A DNA stretch of 64,000 nucleotides from Pseudorhodoplanes sp. (GTDB lineage: Bacteria > Pseudomonadota > Alphaproteobacteria > Rhizobiales > Xanthobacteraceae), in contig JABARS010000014.1 in the NCBI GenBank assembly GCA_019187085.1, positions 1-64,000 on the forward strand. The letters run 5' to 3'. The first letter of the stretch is position 1. Every line of letters starts with the position of its first letter. This document shows, piece by piece, positions 26,518-36,818 of the stretch. The translations under genes and the position numbers were made by a program. The notes below the pieces were generated by a model that saw nothing but the letters and a program-made list of their open reading frames with translations, made no database searches and was not told where the DNA came from.

Positions 26518-26946
26518 ATGAACGGCTGGAACTGGAATGAGCAGTTCGAAACACTGCAACGCTCGTTGCTTCCGACATCGGCCGTGCCGGAGGTCGTCGC
26601 CAGGAATGCCTGCCAGTTCTGGCAAAGCCAGGAAAAGCTGCTGGCCGCGATGGAGACGTTTTCGCGCGGCTGGTTCGAGCGGCGTCACCGCGGCACCCGC
26701 GCCGCGCTCGAGGCGTCCGAGCGCATGTGTCAGGCCGACACGCCGGTGGAAGCCCTGCGCGCCTATCAGGAATGGCTGACCGGCGCGAGCGAGCGGCTGA
26801 TTGCGGACGGCCTTGCCTGCCAGCGCGAATGGATGACGTTCGGCAGCGTCCTCGCCCCTTCGCCTACGAGCCCCGCCGGATCCGATCAGGTGCAGGACGG
26901 CGGGCGACCCGAGCGCGAGCTTTCGGATCATCCGAAGGCGGCGTGA
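26518..26946 (+). CDS. Phasin-like granule protein
   Basis: 142-residue, predicted mostly helical, cytosolic protein with no signal peptide. The central part (AMETFSRGWFERRHRGTRAALEASERMCQADTP, split here for reference only as blocks FSRGWFERR and EASERMCQA) resembles Phasin_2 proteins, which coat PHA granules; YQEWLTGASERL supports this. The last 35 residues are Pro/Gly/Asp-rich. GGGAGG lies a few bases before ATG 26518, an excellent ribosome site. It is 71 bases downstream of phaC on the same strand, so a granule role is likely by position; the family call is from memory of motifs only. Confidence 0.75.
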   Translation: MNGWNWNEQFETLQRSLLPTSAVPEVVARNACQFWQSQEKLLAAMETFSRGWFERRHRGTRAALEASERMCQADTPVEALRAYQEWLTGASERLIADGLACQREWMTFGSVLAPSPTSPAGSDQVQDGGRPERELSDHPKAA

Positions 26947-26973
26947 GGGCGCAAACGCACTGAGACCCGGTGA

Positions 26974-27000
26974 ACGCCTGCCGGCTCAGCCGGCGGGCGT
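26974..27000. terminator. 12-bp hairpin between convergent phasin-like gene and coq10
   Basis: ACGCCTGCCGGC-TCA-GCCGGCGGGCGT forms a 12-bp stem with one G-T wobble. The three-base loop is exactly the coq10 stop codon (TGA on the minus strand). No T tract follows on either side, so it would rely on stem strength and could serve both converging transcripts. Confidence 0.5.
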
Positions 27001-27447
27001 GTGGTAGATGCGATCGGCCCGCCTCTCGAACGCCTGCGCAAAGCCGCGAAACGCCGTATCGAACATGGCGCCCATCACCAAACCGAGCGTCCGGCTGCGG
27101 AACTCGTAGGCGATGAAGAACGACACGTCGCAAACGCGTTCGCCTGCGGAATGGAATTCCCAGCGGTTCTCCAGATGGCTGAAGGGGCCATCGAGATATT
27201 CGACCAGGATTCGAAGACTTGGGCGGTCGAGCGTGACGCGGCTGCGGAACGTCTCGCGGACGAGCTTGAAGGCGACCGTCATGTCGGCGACAAGCACGAC
27301 AACGCCCTCCGGCTCCTCGATCCGCTTGCGCACCTTCAGGTCACGGCACAGCGGCACGAATTCGGGATAGCGCTCGACGTCTGCGACAAGATCGAACATG
27401 TCCGCAGCGGAATGGCGGATGCGGCGGCGCGCGGAAAATTCCGGCAT
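26986..27447 (-). CDS. COQ10/RatA-like START-domain protein
   Basis: 153-residue SRPBCC (START-fold) protein of the polyketide cyclase/COQ10 group, thought to bind ubiquinone and support its delivery to the respiratory chain; the E. coli homologue RatA was also reported as a ribosome-association toxin. The typical N-terminus is RRIRHSAADMFDLVADVERYPEFVPLC, with later SFFIAYEFRS and MFDTAFRGFAQAFERRAD. It starts 6 bases downstream of lipA and is the last gene of the pdh-lipA run. Confidence 0.92.
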   Translation of the reverse strand: MPEFSARRRIRHSAADMFDLVADVERYPEFVPLCRDLKVRKRIEEPEGVVVLVADMTVAFKLVRETFRSRVTLDRPSLRILVEYLDGPFSHLENRWEFHSAGERVCDVSFFIAYEFRSRTLGLVMGAMFDTAFRGFAQAFERRADRIYHTPAG

Positions 27448-27453
27448 GGCGGT

Positions 27454-28404
27454 TCAGCGGGCGGTGCGGGCCGCGCGTGCGCGCTGCAGCTCTGCGAAAT
27501 CCTCGCCGGCATGATGCGAGGAGCGCGTCAGCGGCGATGCCGAAACCTTCAGGAAGCCCTTGGCATAGGCGGTGACTTCGTAGGCCTTGAATTCATCGGG
27601 CGTCACATAGCGCGCGACGGCGTGATGCTTGCGGGTCGGCTGCAGGTACTGACCGACGGTGAGGAAATCGACATCGGCGGAGCGCAGGTCGTCCATGAGC
27701 TGGAGCACCTCGTTCCGTTCCTCGCCGAGCCCGACCATGATGCCGGACTTGGTGAACATTGCCGGGTCGATCTCCTTGACGCGCTGGAGCAGGCGGATTG
27801 AATGGAAATAGCGCGCGCCCGGCCGCACCGTCAGGTAGAGCGAGGGCACCGTTTCGAGATTGTGGTTGAACACGTCCGGCCGCGCGGCGACGACGGTTTC
27901 GAGCGCGCCGTCTTTGCGCAGGAAATCGGGCGTCAGCACCTCGATCGTCGTTCGCGGGCAGCGGGCGCGGATGGCGCGGATGGTGCGGGCGAAATGCTCC
28001 GCTCCGCCGTCATCGAGGTCGTCGCGGTCGACGGACGTGATCACGACATGCGACAGGCCGAGCTTGGCGGTAGCTTCGGCCACGTGCCCGGGCTCCTCGG
28101 CGTCGAGCGGACCCGGCAGGCCGGTGCGTACATTGCAGAATGCGCAGGCGCGCGTGCAGGTGTCGCCCAGGATCATGAAGGTGGCGTGCTTCTTCTCCCA
28201 GCACTCGCCGATATTCGGGCAGCCGGCCTCCTCGCAGACCGTATGCAGGCCATTGGCGCGCACGATGGCGTGGGTCTGCGCATGCCCGCGCGACACCGGC
28301 GCCCTGGCGCGGATCCAGGCCGGCTTCGGCAGCAGGGGTTGATCCGGCCGGTGCGCCTTCTCGGGGTGGCGCGGGCGGTTCGTCGTATCGAGCACAACGA
28401 CCAT
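27454..28404 (-). CDS. lipA: Lipoyl synthase
   Basis: 316-residue radical-SAM enzyme inserting two sulfurs into octanoyl groups on lipoyl domains. The auxiliary cluster ligands are in [13 protein letters not shown] and the radical-SAM cluster CxxxCxxC in CTRACAFC. Other blocks are [15 protein letters not shown] and VGLGE. Start ATG 28404 follows AAGAGGA. Its position directly behind pdhC and lpdA places it beside its main substrates, the lipoyl domains of PdhB and PdhC. Confidence 0.97.
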   Translation of the reverse strand: MVVVLDTTNRPRHPEKAHRPDQPLLPKPAWIRARAPVSRGHAQTHAIVRANGLHTVCEEAGCPNIGECWEKKHATFMILGDTCTRACAFCNVRTGLPGPLDAEEPGHVAEATAKLGLSHVVITSVDRDDLDDGGAEHFARTIRAIRARCPRTTIEVLTPDFLRKDGALETVVAARPDVFNHNLETVPSLYLTVRPGARYFHSIRLLQRVKEIDPAMFTKSGIMVGLGEERNEVLQLMDDLRSADVDFLTVGQYLQPTRKHHAVARYVTPDEFKAYEVTAYAKGFLKVSASPLTRSSHHAGEDFAELQRARAARTAR

Positions 28405-28535
28405 GCGGTCCTCTTTTGCGCCGCCATGCCGGTCGGCGCCCACCCCTCAGGTACAGGCATGGGAGGCTTTTGTGAAGATAGTGACCCGGCACCTGCATGT
28501 ACAGGCGTCGCCGCCGAACGGCGCGAGCATCGCCA

Positions 28536-29954
28536 TCACATGTTCAGCGCGCGTCCGTAGGCGTCGAGCACGGCTTCCTTCATCGTCTCCGAGATGGTCG
28601 GATGCGGGAAGATCGTGTGCATCAACTCTTCCTCGGTGGTCTCCAGATTCATCGCAACGACGAAGCCCTGGATCAGTTCGGTCACTTCCGCGCCGACCAT
28701 GTGCGCGCCGAGAAGCTGCCCGCTCTTCTTGTCGAAGATCACCTTGACCAGGCCCTGGTCCTCGCCGAGCGCGACCGCCTTGCCGTTGCCGACGAACGGA
28801 AAACGCCCGACGCGTATGTCGAGCTTCCTGTCCTTCGCCGCCTGTTCGGTCAGGCCGACCGAGGCGATCTGCGGGTGGCAATAGGTGCAGCCGGGGATCA
28901 GCTCCTTCTTCATCGGATGCGGGTTGAGGCCCTTGATCGCCTCGACGCAGACGACGCCCTCGTGCTCGGCCTTGTGGGCGAGCATCGGGGGGCCTGCGAC
29001 ATCGCCGATGGCATAGATGCCGGGCACGTTGGTCCGGCAATGGCCGTCGATCACGATGGTGCCGCGGTCGGTCTTCACGCCGAGCTTCTCGAGGCCGAGA
29101 TTCTCGACATTGCCGACGACGCCGACAGCCGAGATCACGCGATCGACGGTGAGCGTCTGCGTGCCACCCTTGCCGTCGTCGATCGTGGCGGTGACGCTGT
29201 CGGCCTTCTTGTCGAGCCTGGTGACCTTCGCGCCGGTGAGGATTTTCATGCCCTGCTTCTCGAACTGCTTGCGCGCGAGCGCGGAAATCTCCGCATCCTC
29301 GGCCGGCAGGATCTGCGGCAGCACCTCGACCACGGTCACCTCCGCGCCCATGGTGCGGTAGAAGGAAGCGAACTCGATGCCGATCGCGCCGGAGCCGACG
29401 ACCAGAAGCGATTTCGGCATCCGGTCCGGGTTCATCGCCTCGAAATAGGTCCAGACGAGCTTTTTGTCCGGTTCGAGGCCCGGCAGCACGCGCGGCCGCG
29501 CGCCAGTGGCGACGATGATGTGCTTGGCCTGATAGCTGCCGGGCGCGAGGGCGTCCTTGGGCGCGGGCGTCTTGGAGGCTTTCACCGTGAGTTTGCCCGG
29601 TGCGTCGATCACCGCCTCGCCCCAGATCACGCTCACCTTGTTCTTCTTCATCAGGAAGCCGACGCCGGCATTCATGCGCCCGGCGACGCCGCGCGAGCGC
29701 TTGATCACGGCCGCGGCATCGACGCGCACATTGTCGGCAGCGAGGCCGTAGTCCTTGGCGTGCTGCATGTAGTGGAAGATTTCGGCCGAGCGCAGCAGCG
29801 CCTTGGTCGGGATGCAGCCCCAGTTCGAGCAGATGCCGCCGAGGAAATCCCGTTCCACGATCGCCGTCCTGAAGCCGAGCTGGGCCGCGCGGATCGCGGT
29901 GACGTACCCGCCCGGACCCGATCCGATGATGACGATGTCGAATGCCTCAGCCAC
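28536..29954 (-). CDS. lpdA: Dihydrolipoyl dehydrogenase (E3)
   Basis: 472-residue FAD flavoprotein reoxidising dihydrolipoyl groups with NAD+. FAD-binding GSGPGGY lies near the N-terminus and the redox disulfide is in GGICSNWGCIPTKALL (C-x4-C). The NAD domain has VVGSGAIGIEFASFY; the C-terminal dimer domain carries the catalytic His/Glu in HTIFPHPTISE. The start is GTG 29954 with GGAGAAG upstream, giving VAEAFDIVIIGSG. It is the E3 of the pyruvate dehydrogenase complex encoded just upstream. Confidence 0.97.
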   Translation of the reverse strand: MAEAFDIVIIGSGPGGYVTAIRAAQLGFRTAIVERDFLGGICSNWGCIPTKALLRSAEIFHYMQHAKDYGLAADNVRVDAAAVIKRSRGVAGRMNAGVGFLMKKNKVSVIWGEAVIDAPGKLTVKASKTPAPKDALAPGSYQAKHIIVATGARPRVLPGLEPDKKLVWTYFEAMNPDRMPKSLLVVGSGAIGIEFASFYRTMGAEVTVVEVLPQILPAEDAEISALARKQFEKQGMKILTGAKVTRLDKKADSVTATIDDGKGGTQTLTVDRVISAVGVVGNVENLGLEKLGVKTDRGTIVIDGHCRTNVPGIYAIGDVAGPPMLAHKAEHEGVVCVEAIKGLNPHPMKKELIPGCTYCHPQIASVGLTEQAAKDRKLDIRVGRFPFVGNGKAVALGEDQGLVKVIFDKKSGQLLGAHMVGAEVTELIQGFVVAMNLETTEEELMHTIFPHPTISETMKEAVLDAYGRALNM

Positions 29955-29968
29955 CTGACTTCTCCATT

Positions 29969-30184
29969 TCACTGTTCCGCGCGCCGGCGCCGAACGACAG
30001 ACCGGATACCCCATTCGACGACCAACAGCAGGCCGGCAATCGTGACTCCGCAATACAGCAACAGCCGCGACATATCGCGGCTGATCGATTCGTTGGAGGA
30101 CAATCCGCGCAGGACATCCTGCCCGGGCGGGGAGACAATGACCGCGGCCGCGAGCAAGGCAGTGATCCAGGGCCAGCGCGTCAT
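29969..30184 (-). CDS. Small two-helix membrane protein in the pdh operon
   Basis: 71-residue protein with two hydrophobic segments, WITALLAAAVIV near residues 6-18 and LLLYCGVTIAGLLLVVEWGI near 41-60, and a basic C-terminal end (RSVVRRRRAEQ) that predicts a cytoplasmic tail. AGGA lies about 10 bases before ATG 30184. It sits between pdhC (12 bases) and lpdA (14 bases) on the same strand, which together with the ribosome site argues that it is real. I recognise no family and propose no function beyond a possible membrane link to the complex. Confidence 0.65.
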   Translation of the reverse strand: MTRWPWITALLAAAVIVSPPGQDVLRGLSSNESISRDMSRLLLYCGVTIAGLLLVVEWGIRSVVRRRRAEQ

Positions 30185-30196
30185 GCCCGTTGCGTC

Positions 30197-31576
30197 CTAC
30201 ACCACCATCATGACCGGGGTTTCGATCAACGTCCGGAAGGCGCCGACGAGTTCCGCCCCGAGCGCGCCGTCCACGGCGCGATGGTCGCAGGACAGCGTCA
30301 CGCTCATGATCCAGGCGGACTCGATCTTGCCATTCTTCACGATCGCACGTTCCTCCCCCGCGCCGACGGCGAGAATGGTGGCATGCGGCGGGTTGATCAC
30401 CGCGGTGAAATCCTTGATGCCGTACATGCCGAGATTGGATACCGCGGTCGTGCCGCCCTGATATTCGTGGGGCTTGAGCTTGCGGGCGCGGGCACGCGCG
30501 GCGAAATCCTTCATCTCGTTGGAGATGACCGAAAGCGATTTCAGCTCGGCCTGGCGCACGATCGGCGTGATCAGGCCGCCGGGCATGGCGACGGCGACGC
30601 CGACATCGGAATGCTTGTGCTTGAGCATGCCGGCTTCGGTCCAGCTCACATTGGCGTCGGGCACGCGCTGCAAGGCGAGCGCGAGTGCCTTGACGACGAA
30701 ATCATTGACCGAGAGCTTGTAGGCCGGCTTGCCGTCCTTGTCCTTGGGCGCCGACGCATTGATCTCCTCGCGCGCGGCGAGCAGCTTGCCGATATCGCAG
30801 TCGGCAGTCAGGTAGAAATGCGGGATGTTCTGCGTGGAGGCGGTCAGGCGCTGTGCAATCGTGCGGCGCATATTGTCGTGCGGTACGACCTCGTACGACC
30901 CTTCTTCGTAGAGCGCGCGGATCTGCTGGTCGGAGGGACCGGCCGGCGGCACGGACGCACGCGGCAGGGGAGCGGCTGCCGGCGCTGCCGCCGGCGCGCG
31001 AAGGCCGTCGCCCGATTGCGCGGCCTCGATGTCGCGGGCGATCACGCGGCCGTGCGGACCGGAACCCTGCACGTGCGACAGATCGATCCCCGATTCCCTG
31101 GCAAGACGACGCGCCAGCGGCGAGGAAAAGATGCGGTTGCCGGTTCGGGATTCGCTTTTTGAGGCGTTGGCCGGCGGCCCTTCCCCAAGGCGAGGAGCGG
31201 ACTTCGGCGCTTGCTGTTTCACTTCATTCTGAGGAGGCTGTGGAGCGGGCGTCCCGACCGATGCGGCAAGCTTTGCGGCCTGCGGCTTGGGTGCTGCACT
31301 TGTCGCTGCGCTTGCCGCGGCCTTCACGTCCTCGCCTTCTGCGGCCAGAACGGCAATCACCTGATTGACCGGCACGTCGGCGGTGCCCGCGGGAACTACG
31401 ATTCTTGCGAGCGTGCCCTCGTCCACCGCTTCCACTTCCATCGTGGCCTTGTCGGTTTCGATCTCGGCAATGACGTCGCCGGACTTGATCTTGTCGCCCT
31501 CCTTCTTGAGCCACTTTGCGAGGTTGCCTTTTTCCATCGTCGGCGACAAAGCGGGCATCAGGATGTTGGTCGGCAT
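30197..31576 (-). CDS. pdhC: Pyruvate dehydrogenase E2 (dihydrolipoyl acetyltransferase)
   Basis: 459-residue E2 core subunit transferring acetyl from lipoyl to CoA. One lipoyl domain (1-80) has the lipoylated Lys in [12 protein letters not shown]; an Ala/Pro-rich linker follows; the E3/E1-binding domain reads SPLARRLARESGIDLSHVQGSGPHGRV; the catalytic domain ends with SCDHRAVDGALGAE (HxxxDG). The start at 31576 gives [17 protein letters not shown]; the longer open frame is spurious. Confidence 0.97.
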   Translation of the reverse strand: MPTNILMPALSPTMEKGNLAKWLKKEGDKIKSGDVIAEIETDKATMEVEAVDEGTLARIVVPAGTADVPVNQVIAVLAAEGEDVKAAASAATSAAPKPQAAKLAASVGTPAPQPPQNEVKQQAPKSAPRLGEGPPANASKSESRTGNRIFSSPLARRLARESGIDLSHVQGSGPHGRVIARDIEAAQSGDGLRAPAAAPAAAPLPRASVPPAGPSDQQIRALYEEGSYEVVPHDNMRRTIAQRLTASTQNIPHFYLTADCDIGKLLAAREEINASAPKDKDGKPAYKLSVNDFVVKALALALQRVPDANVSWTEAGMLKHKHSDVGVAVAMPGGLITPIVRQAELKSLSVISNEMKDFAARARARKLKPHEYQGGTTAVSNLGMYGIKDFTAVINPPHATILAVGAGEERAIVKNGKIESAWIMSVTLSCDHRAVDGALGAELVGAFRTLIETPVMMVV

Positions 31577-31590
31577 TGCGGGCTCGCGGC

Positions 31591-31884
31591 TTACGAAATC
31601 GGACCGATGGTCCCGGAATTGACGGGCGCGTTCATTTCGGCGGCGAAGGCGTCGCGGATCTGTTCGGCCACCGGCTGCTCGGCGGCGTTGCCCTCCTGCG
31701 CATAGACGCGCGCGACCTGGCGTGCGACGTCGGCCAGCAGGATGCCCCATGCGCGCGGATCGTTGAAGGCGCGCCGCAGCGTGAGGTGCAGACCGCCTTC
31801 CACAACGCCGACCCGCAGCACTTCGATCCCGCCTTTGTCGCGTGCGCCGGGCGGAGGCTGCAGAGCATCGTAGGCGGCGGTCAT
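31591..31884 (-). CDS. DUF5076-like small protein in the pdh operon
   Basis: 97-residue cytosolic protein between pdhB and pdhC, the position where many Rhizobiales carry a DUF5076 protein. Visible blocks are GGIEVLRVGVVEGGLHLTLRR and WGILLADVARQVARVYA, an alpha-beta pattern with no catalytic motif. GGTAA precedes ATG 31884; it starts 7 bases downstream of pdhB and ends 14 bases before pdhC. Function is unknown; a helper role for PDH assembly or regulation is only suggested by position. Confidence 0.8.
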   Translation of the reverse strand: MTAAYDALQPPPGARDKGGIEVLRVGVVEGGLHLTLRRAFNDPRAWGILLADVARQVARVYAQEGNAAEQPVAEQIRDAFAAEMNAPVNSGTIGPIS

Positions 31885-31891
31885 GAAATCG

Positions 31892-33280
31892 TTACCGGTA
31901 GCAGACCGCCTTGGCGGCGGCGACGATGTCGGTGACCGACGGCAAGGCGAGCTTTTCCAGATTGGCCGCATAAGGCATGGGTACGTCCTTCCCGGTGATA
32001 CGGGTTACAGGAGCGTCGAGATAATCGAAGGCCTGCTCCATGACGCGGGCCGAGATTTCTGCGCCGATGCCCGATTGCGGCCAGCCCTCTTCCACGGTGA
32101 TCAGACGCCCGGTCTTCTTCACCGACTCCACGACCGTGTCGGTGTCCATCGGGCGCAGCGTGCGCAGGTCGATGACCTCGGCCATGATGTGCCGCTTGGC
32201 GAGCTCCTCGGCCGCTTTCAACGCGTAGGTCATGCCGATGGAAAAGGAGACGATGGTGACGTTGTGGCCCGGCCGCACGATCTTGGCCTTGCCGATCGGC
32301 ACGAGATGATCCTCGATCTTCGGCACGGCGAACGAGTGGCCGTAGAGAATTTCGTTTTCGAGGAAGATCACGGGATTGGGGTTGCGGATGGCGGTTTTCA
32401 GCAGGCCTTTCGCATCGGCGGCGGTATGGGGCGCGATCACGATCAGGCCCGGGATGTGCGAATACCAGGCCGAATAATCCTGGCTGTGCTGGGCGGCGAC
32501 GCGCGCGGCCGCCCCGTTCGGGCCGCGGAACACGATGGATGCGCCCATCTGTCCGCCCGACATGTAAAGCGTCTTCGCGGCCGAATTGATGATCTGGTCG
32601 ATCGCCTGCATGGCGAAATTGAACGTCATGAATTCGACGATCGGCTTCAAGCCGCCGAGCGCCGCACCGACGCCGAGGCCGGCAAAGCCATGCTCGGTGA
32701 TCGGGGTGTCGACGACGCGCTGTGCGCCGAATTCCTGCAGCAGGCCCTGGGTCACCTTGTAGGCGCCCTGATATTCGGCGACCTCCTCGCCCATCACGAA
32801 TACGCCCGGGTCGCGGCGCATTTCCTCCGCCATCGCGTCGCGCAGGGCTTCGCGGACCGTCATCGTCACCATTTCGGTGCCGGCCGGGAGTTCGGGCTCC
32901 TGCTCGATTTCGGGCTGCGGCGCGGAAATGATGGCGGGCGCCGGGATCGCATTACTCTCCTCGCGTGCGGGCGCAGGTGTAGCGGCTTTCTGGCTTTTGG
33001 CGGCACCCGGCGTCGCGCTGATCGCGGACGCATCCTCGCCTTCGCCGAGCAGGACCGCGATCGGCGTATTGACCGCGACTTCGGCGGTGCCTTCGGGCAC
33101 CAGGATCTTGCCGAGCGTGCCGTCGTCGACCGCCTCCACTTCCATCGTGGCCTTGTCGGTCTCGATCTCGGCGATCACGTCGCCGGTCTTCACGGCGTCG
33201 CCTTCCTTCTTCAGCCACTTGGCCAGGTTGCCCTTTTCCATCGTGGGCGACAGCGCTGGCATCAAAATCTCGATCGGCAT
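31892..33280 (-). CDS. pdhB: Pyruvate dehydrogenase E1 beta with N-terminal lipoyl domain
   Basis: 462-residue E1-beta subunit. Unlike the classical subunit (about 330 residues) it begins with a full lipoyl domain (1-80) nearly identical to that of PdhC, with the modified Lys in [12 protein letters not shown], then a Pro/Ala/Glu linker and the transketolase-like domain from about residue 138 ([35 protein letters not shown]). This fusion is an established alphaproteobacterial trait. It lies 39 bases downstream of pdhA. Confidence 0.97.
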   Translation of the reverse strand: MPIEILMPALSPTMEKGNLAKWLKKEGDAVKTGDVIAEIETDKATMEVEAVDDGTLGKILVPEGTAEVAVNTPIAVLLGEGEDASAISATPGAAKSQKAATPAPAREESNAIPAPAIISAPQPEIEQEPELPAGTEMVTMTVREALRDAMAEEMRRDPGVFVMGEEVAEYQGAYKVTQGLLQEFGAQRVVDTPITEHGFAGLGVGAALGGLKPIVEFMTFNFAMQAIDQIINSAAKTLYMSGGQMGASIVFRGPNGAAARVAAQHSQDYSAWYSHIPGLIVIAPHTAADAKGLLKTAIRNPNPVIFLENEILYGHSFAVPKIEDHLVPIGKAKIVRPGHNVTIVSFSIGMTYALKAAEELAKRHIMAEVIDLRTLRPMDTDTVVESVKKTGRLITVEEGWPQSGIGAEISARVMEQAFDYLDAPVTRITGKDVPMPYAANLEKLALPSVTDIVAAAKAVCYR

Positions 33281-33319
33281 GGACGCGTCTGTTCCGGTTC
33301 TGGGGCTCTTGATCGCGGA

Positions 33320-34360
33320 CTAGCGCAGGACGTCGGTATAGAGCTCGGCGGGATCCGGCTCGGGATCGTTGGTGGCGAACTCGGCGGCTTCGTTGACGAT
33401 GTCGCGCACGGCCGCGTCGATCTTCTTCAGGTCGTCCTCGGTCGCCGCCTTGTTCTTGAGAAGGCGTTGGCGCACCTGCTCGATCGGATCCTGCTCGCCG
33501 CGGACTTTCTCGACTTCCTCGCGCGTGCGGTATTTGGCGGGATCGGACATCGAGTGGCCGCGATAGCGGTAGGTCAGCATCTCGAGGATGTAGGGACCGT
33601 TGCCCTCCCGGCACCAGGCGACCGCGCGGTCGCCGGCGGCCTTCACCGCCCGCACGTCCATGCCGTCCACCTGCTCGCCCGGGATGTTGAACGAAACGCC
33701 GCGCTTGGAAAAATCCGTCTGCGCCGACGAACGGTGCACCGCCGTGCCCATGGCATAGCGGTTGTTCTCGATCACATAGACGACCGGCAGCTTCCAGAGC
33801 TCCGCCATGTTGAAGCTCTCATAGACCTGGCCCTGATTGGCCGCGCCATCGCCGAAATAGGTGACGCAGACATTGTCGTTGCCGCGATACTTGTTCGAGA
33901 ACGCAAGTCCGGTGCCGAGCGGAACCTGTGCGCCGACGATGCCGTGTCCGCCGTAGAATTTCTTCTCGACGGAGAACATGTGCATCGAGCCGCCCTTGCC
34001 CTTCGAATAGCCGCCACGCCGCCCGGTCAGCTCGGCCATGACGCCCTTGGGATCCATTCCGGTCGCGAGCATATGGCCGTGATCGCGATAACCGGTGATG
34101 ATCTGGTCGCCGTCCTTCAGGGTCATCTGCATGCCGACGACGACGGCTTCCTGGCCGATATAGAGATGGCAGAAGCCGCCGATCAGGCCCATGCCGTACA
34201 TCTGGCCCGACTTCTCCTCGAAACGGCGGATCAGCAGCATTTCGCGATAGGCGCGCAGTTCGTCCTCAGTGGAGAGCGCGGCCGGCGCCGCGCCGTTTCC
34301 ACCGGATGGGGCCCGCGCCGGTGCGGGTCCCGCCGCCTGCGATTTTCTTGCCGCGACCAT
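33320..34360 (-). CDS. pdhA: Pyruvate dehydrogenase E1 alpha
   Basis: 346-residue TPP-dependent E1-alpha. The TPP/Mg motif GDGAANQGQVYESFNMA..(V)IENN and the phosphorylation-loop-like YRYRGHSMSDPAKYR are present. The first 25 residues are Ala/Pro-rich. GAGGAAC precedes ATG 34360. It is the first gene of the complex; the 199-base gap to ftsB probably contains the operon promoter. Confidence 0.97.
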   Translation of the reverse strand: MVAARKSQAAGPAPARAPSGGNGAAPAALSTEDELRAYREMLLIRRFEEKSGQMYGMGLIGGFCHLYIGQEAVVVGMQMTLKDGDQIITGYRDHGHMLATGMDPKGVMAELTGRRGGYSKGKGGSMHMFSVEKKFYGGHGIVGAQVPLGTGLAFSNKYRGNDNVCVTYFGDGAANQGQVYESFNMAELWKLPVVYVIENNRYAMGTAVHRSSAQTDFSKRGVSFNIPGEQVDGMDVRAVKAAGDRAVAWCREGNGPYILEMLTYRYRGHSMSDPAKYRTREEVEKVRGEQDPIEQVRQRLLKNKAATEDDLKKIDAAVRDIVNEAAEFATNDPEPDPAELYTDVLR

Positions 34361-34559
34361 GGCGTTCCTCAGGCAATTTGTTTGGCCGAATTCTTGTAAT
34401 CCTTAGCGGAATTCGGCTTGCGGCGGAAGAACGAGCCGCGACGCGTGTGGCATACCAGCGCGGCGCCGCAATTTTCGTGATGCCGGGACGGGGTCGGCGG
34501 CAATATTGCACAAGGTGATTGCCCAGGTTGCGATTGGTCGTCGCAGGTGTCGACGCCGC

Positions 34560-34877
34560 TCAGGGCTTGCCGAGCAACATGGTCACCTCGTCGGGATGTG
34601 CATAGCCGAGCAACAGCCGCGCCTGCTCGTCCAGCATGTCCGGATCCAGGCGATCGGCGCGCAGCAGCGCCGCGCGCCGCTGCCAGCTTTCCCGCTCGGC
34701 CTTCAGGCGCGCGAGGTCGGCGGTGAGTTCCGCAAACTGCGTGTCGATCGCGAGCTTGGCCTTCAGCCCGCGGTTGCCGGTAAAGGCGTTGACGCCGAAA
34801 TAACCGACGAACAGCGCCGCCATCGTGTAGAGGACGAGCGCCGTCAGAACCGAACGCAGGCGTTTACGCGTGACCAT
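34560..34877 (-). CDS. ftsB: Septum formation initiator (FtsB/DivIC family)
   Basis: 105-residue bitopic division protein. One transmembrane helix (ALVLYTMAALFVGYFGVNAF, about 13-32) is followed by a coiled-coil (about 40-72, LKAKLAIDTQFAELTADLAR) and the family tail DRLDPDMLDEQARLLLGY. The ATG at 34877 gives the normal length; upstream open frame is discarded. It lies between eno and pdhA as in many alphaproteobacteria. Confidence 0.92.
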   Translation of the reverse strand: MVTRKRLRSVLTALVLYTMAALFVGYFGVNAFTGNRGLKAKLAIDTQFAELTADLARLKAERESWQRRAALLRADRLDPDMLDEQARLLLGYAHPDEVTMLLGKP

Positions 34878-34948
34878 CGCGACACCATGCGTAAGGGCCG
34901 TTAAGGCCGCTTTAACAGAATCGGCAATCGTCGCGGAGAGACGCCCTT

Positions 34949-36268
<1,320 letters not shown>

Positions 36269-36365
36269 CTACAGGATCGGTCCCGCAAGGAAAAGCCGGA
36301 CCGGTTTGGGAGCGCACCCGTCCCGCCCTGACGGACGGCCCGGTTTGCGTTATAGGGTGTCCGCC

Positions 36366-36818
36366 ATGACCAGGAAGCCCTTACAGCTCGGCCGGCCGAC
36401 GGCCGTCCCGGCCTCGCCCGAGCAGGCGCGGCTCGACCGCGTCCCCAATCCCCATCCGGGCACGGATTACGTCGTACGGTTCGTGATGCCGGAATTCACC
36501 GCGCTATGCCCGATCACCGGCCAGCCGGATTTCGCGCATCTGGTGATCGATTATGTGCCGGCGCGGCATCTGATCGAGTCGAAATCGCTGAAGCTCTATC
36601 TGAACAGCTTCCGCAACCACGGCGCTTTCCACGAGGACTGCACGGTCTCCATCGGCAAGGCGCTGGTCGCCCTGCTCAAGCCGAAATGGCTGCGGATCGG
36701 CGGCTACTGGTATCCGCGCGGCGGAATGCCGATCGACGTGTTCTGGCAGTTCGGAAAGCTGCCGCGCGCGGTCTGGGTCCCCGACCAGGGCGTGGCCCCC
36801 TATCGCGGCCGCGGCTAG
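36366..36818 (+). CDS. queF: NADPH-dependent preQ0 reductase
   Basis: 150-residue unimodular QueF reducing 7-cyano-7-deazaguanine to preQ1 in queuosine synthesis. The nucleophile Cys48 and Asp55 are in [11 protein letters not shown], the NADPH motif is [16 protein letters not shown], and HEDC follows. Start ATG 36366 gives the normal length. It is divergent from eno and convergent with kdsA; the two stop codons interlock in the palindrome CTAG (36815-36818). Other queuosine genes are not in the window. Confidence 0.96.
   Translation: MTRKPLQLGRPTAVPASPEQARLDRVPNPHPGTDYVVRFVMPEFTALCPITGQPDFAHLVIDYVPARHLIESKSLKLYLNSFRNHGAFHEDCTVSIGKALVALLKPKWLRIGGYWYPRGGMPIDVFWQFGKLPRAVWVPDQGVAPYRGRG

Noticed and set aside
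31883..34399. 838-codon open frame on the plus strand opposite pdhA and pdhB
   Set aside because: It is antisense to two firmly identified genes and its translation is a low-complexity His/Arg/Asp/Gly mix typical of mirrored frames in GC-rich DNA.
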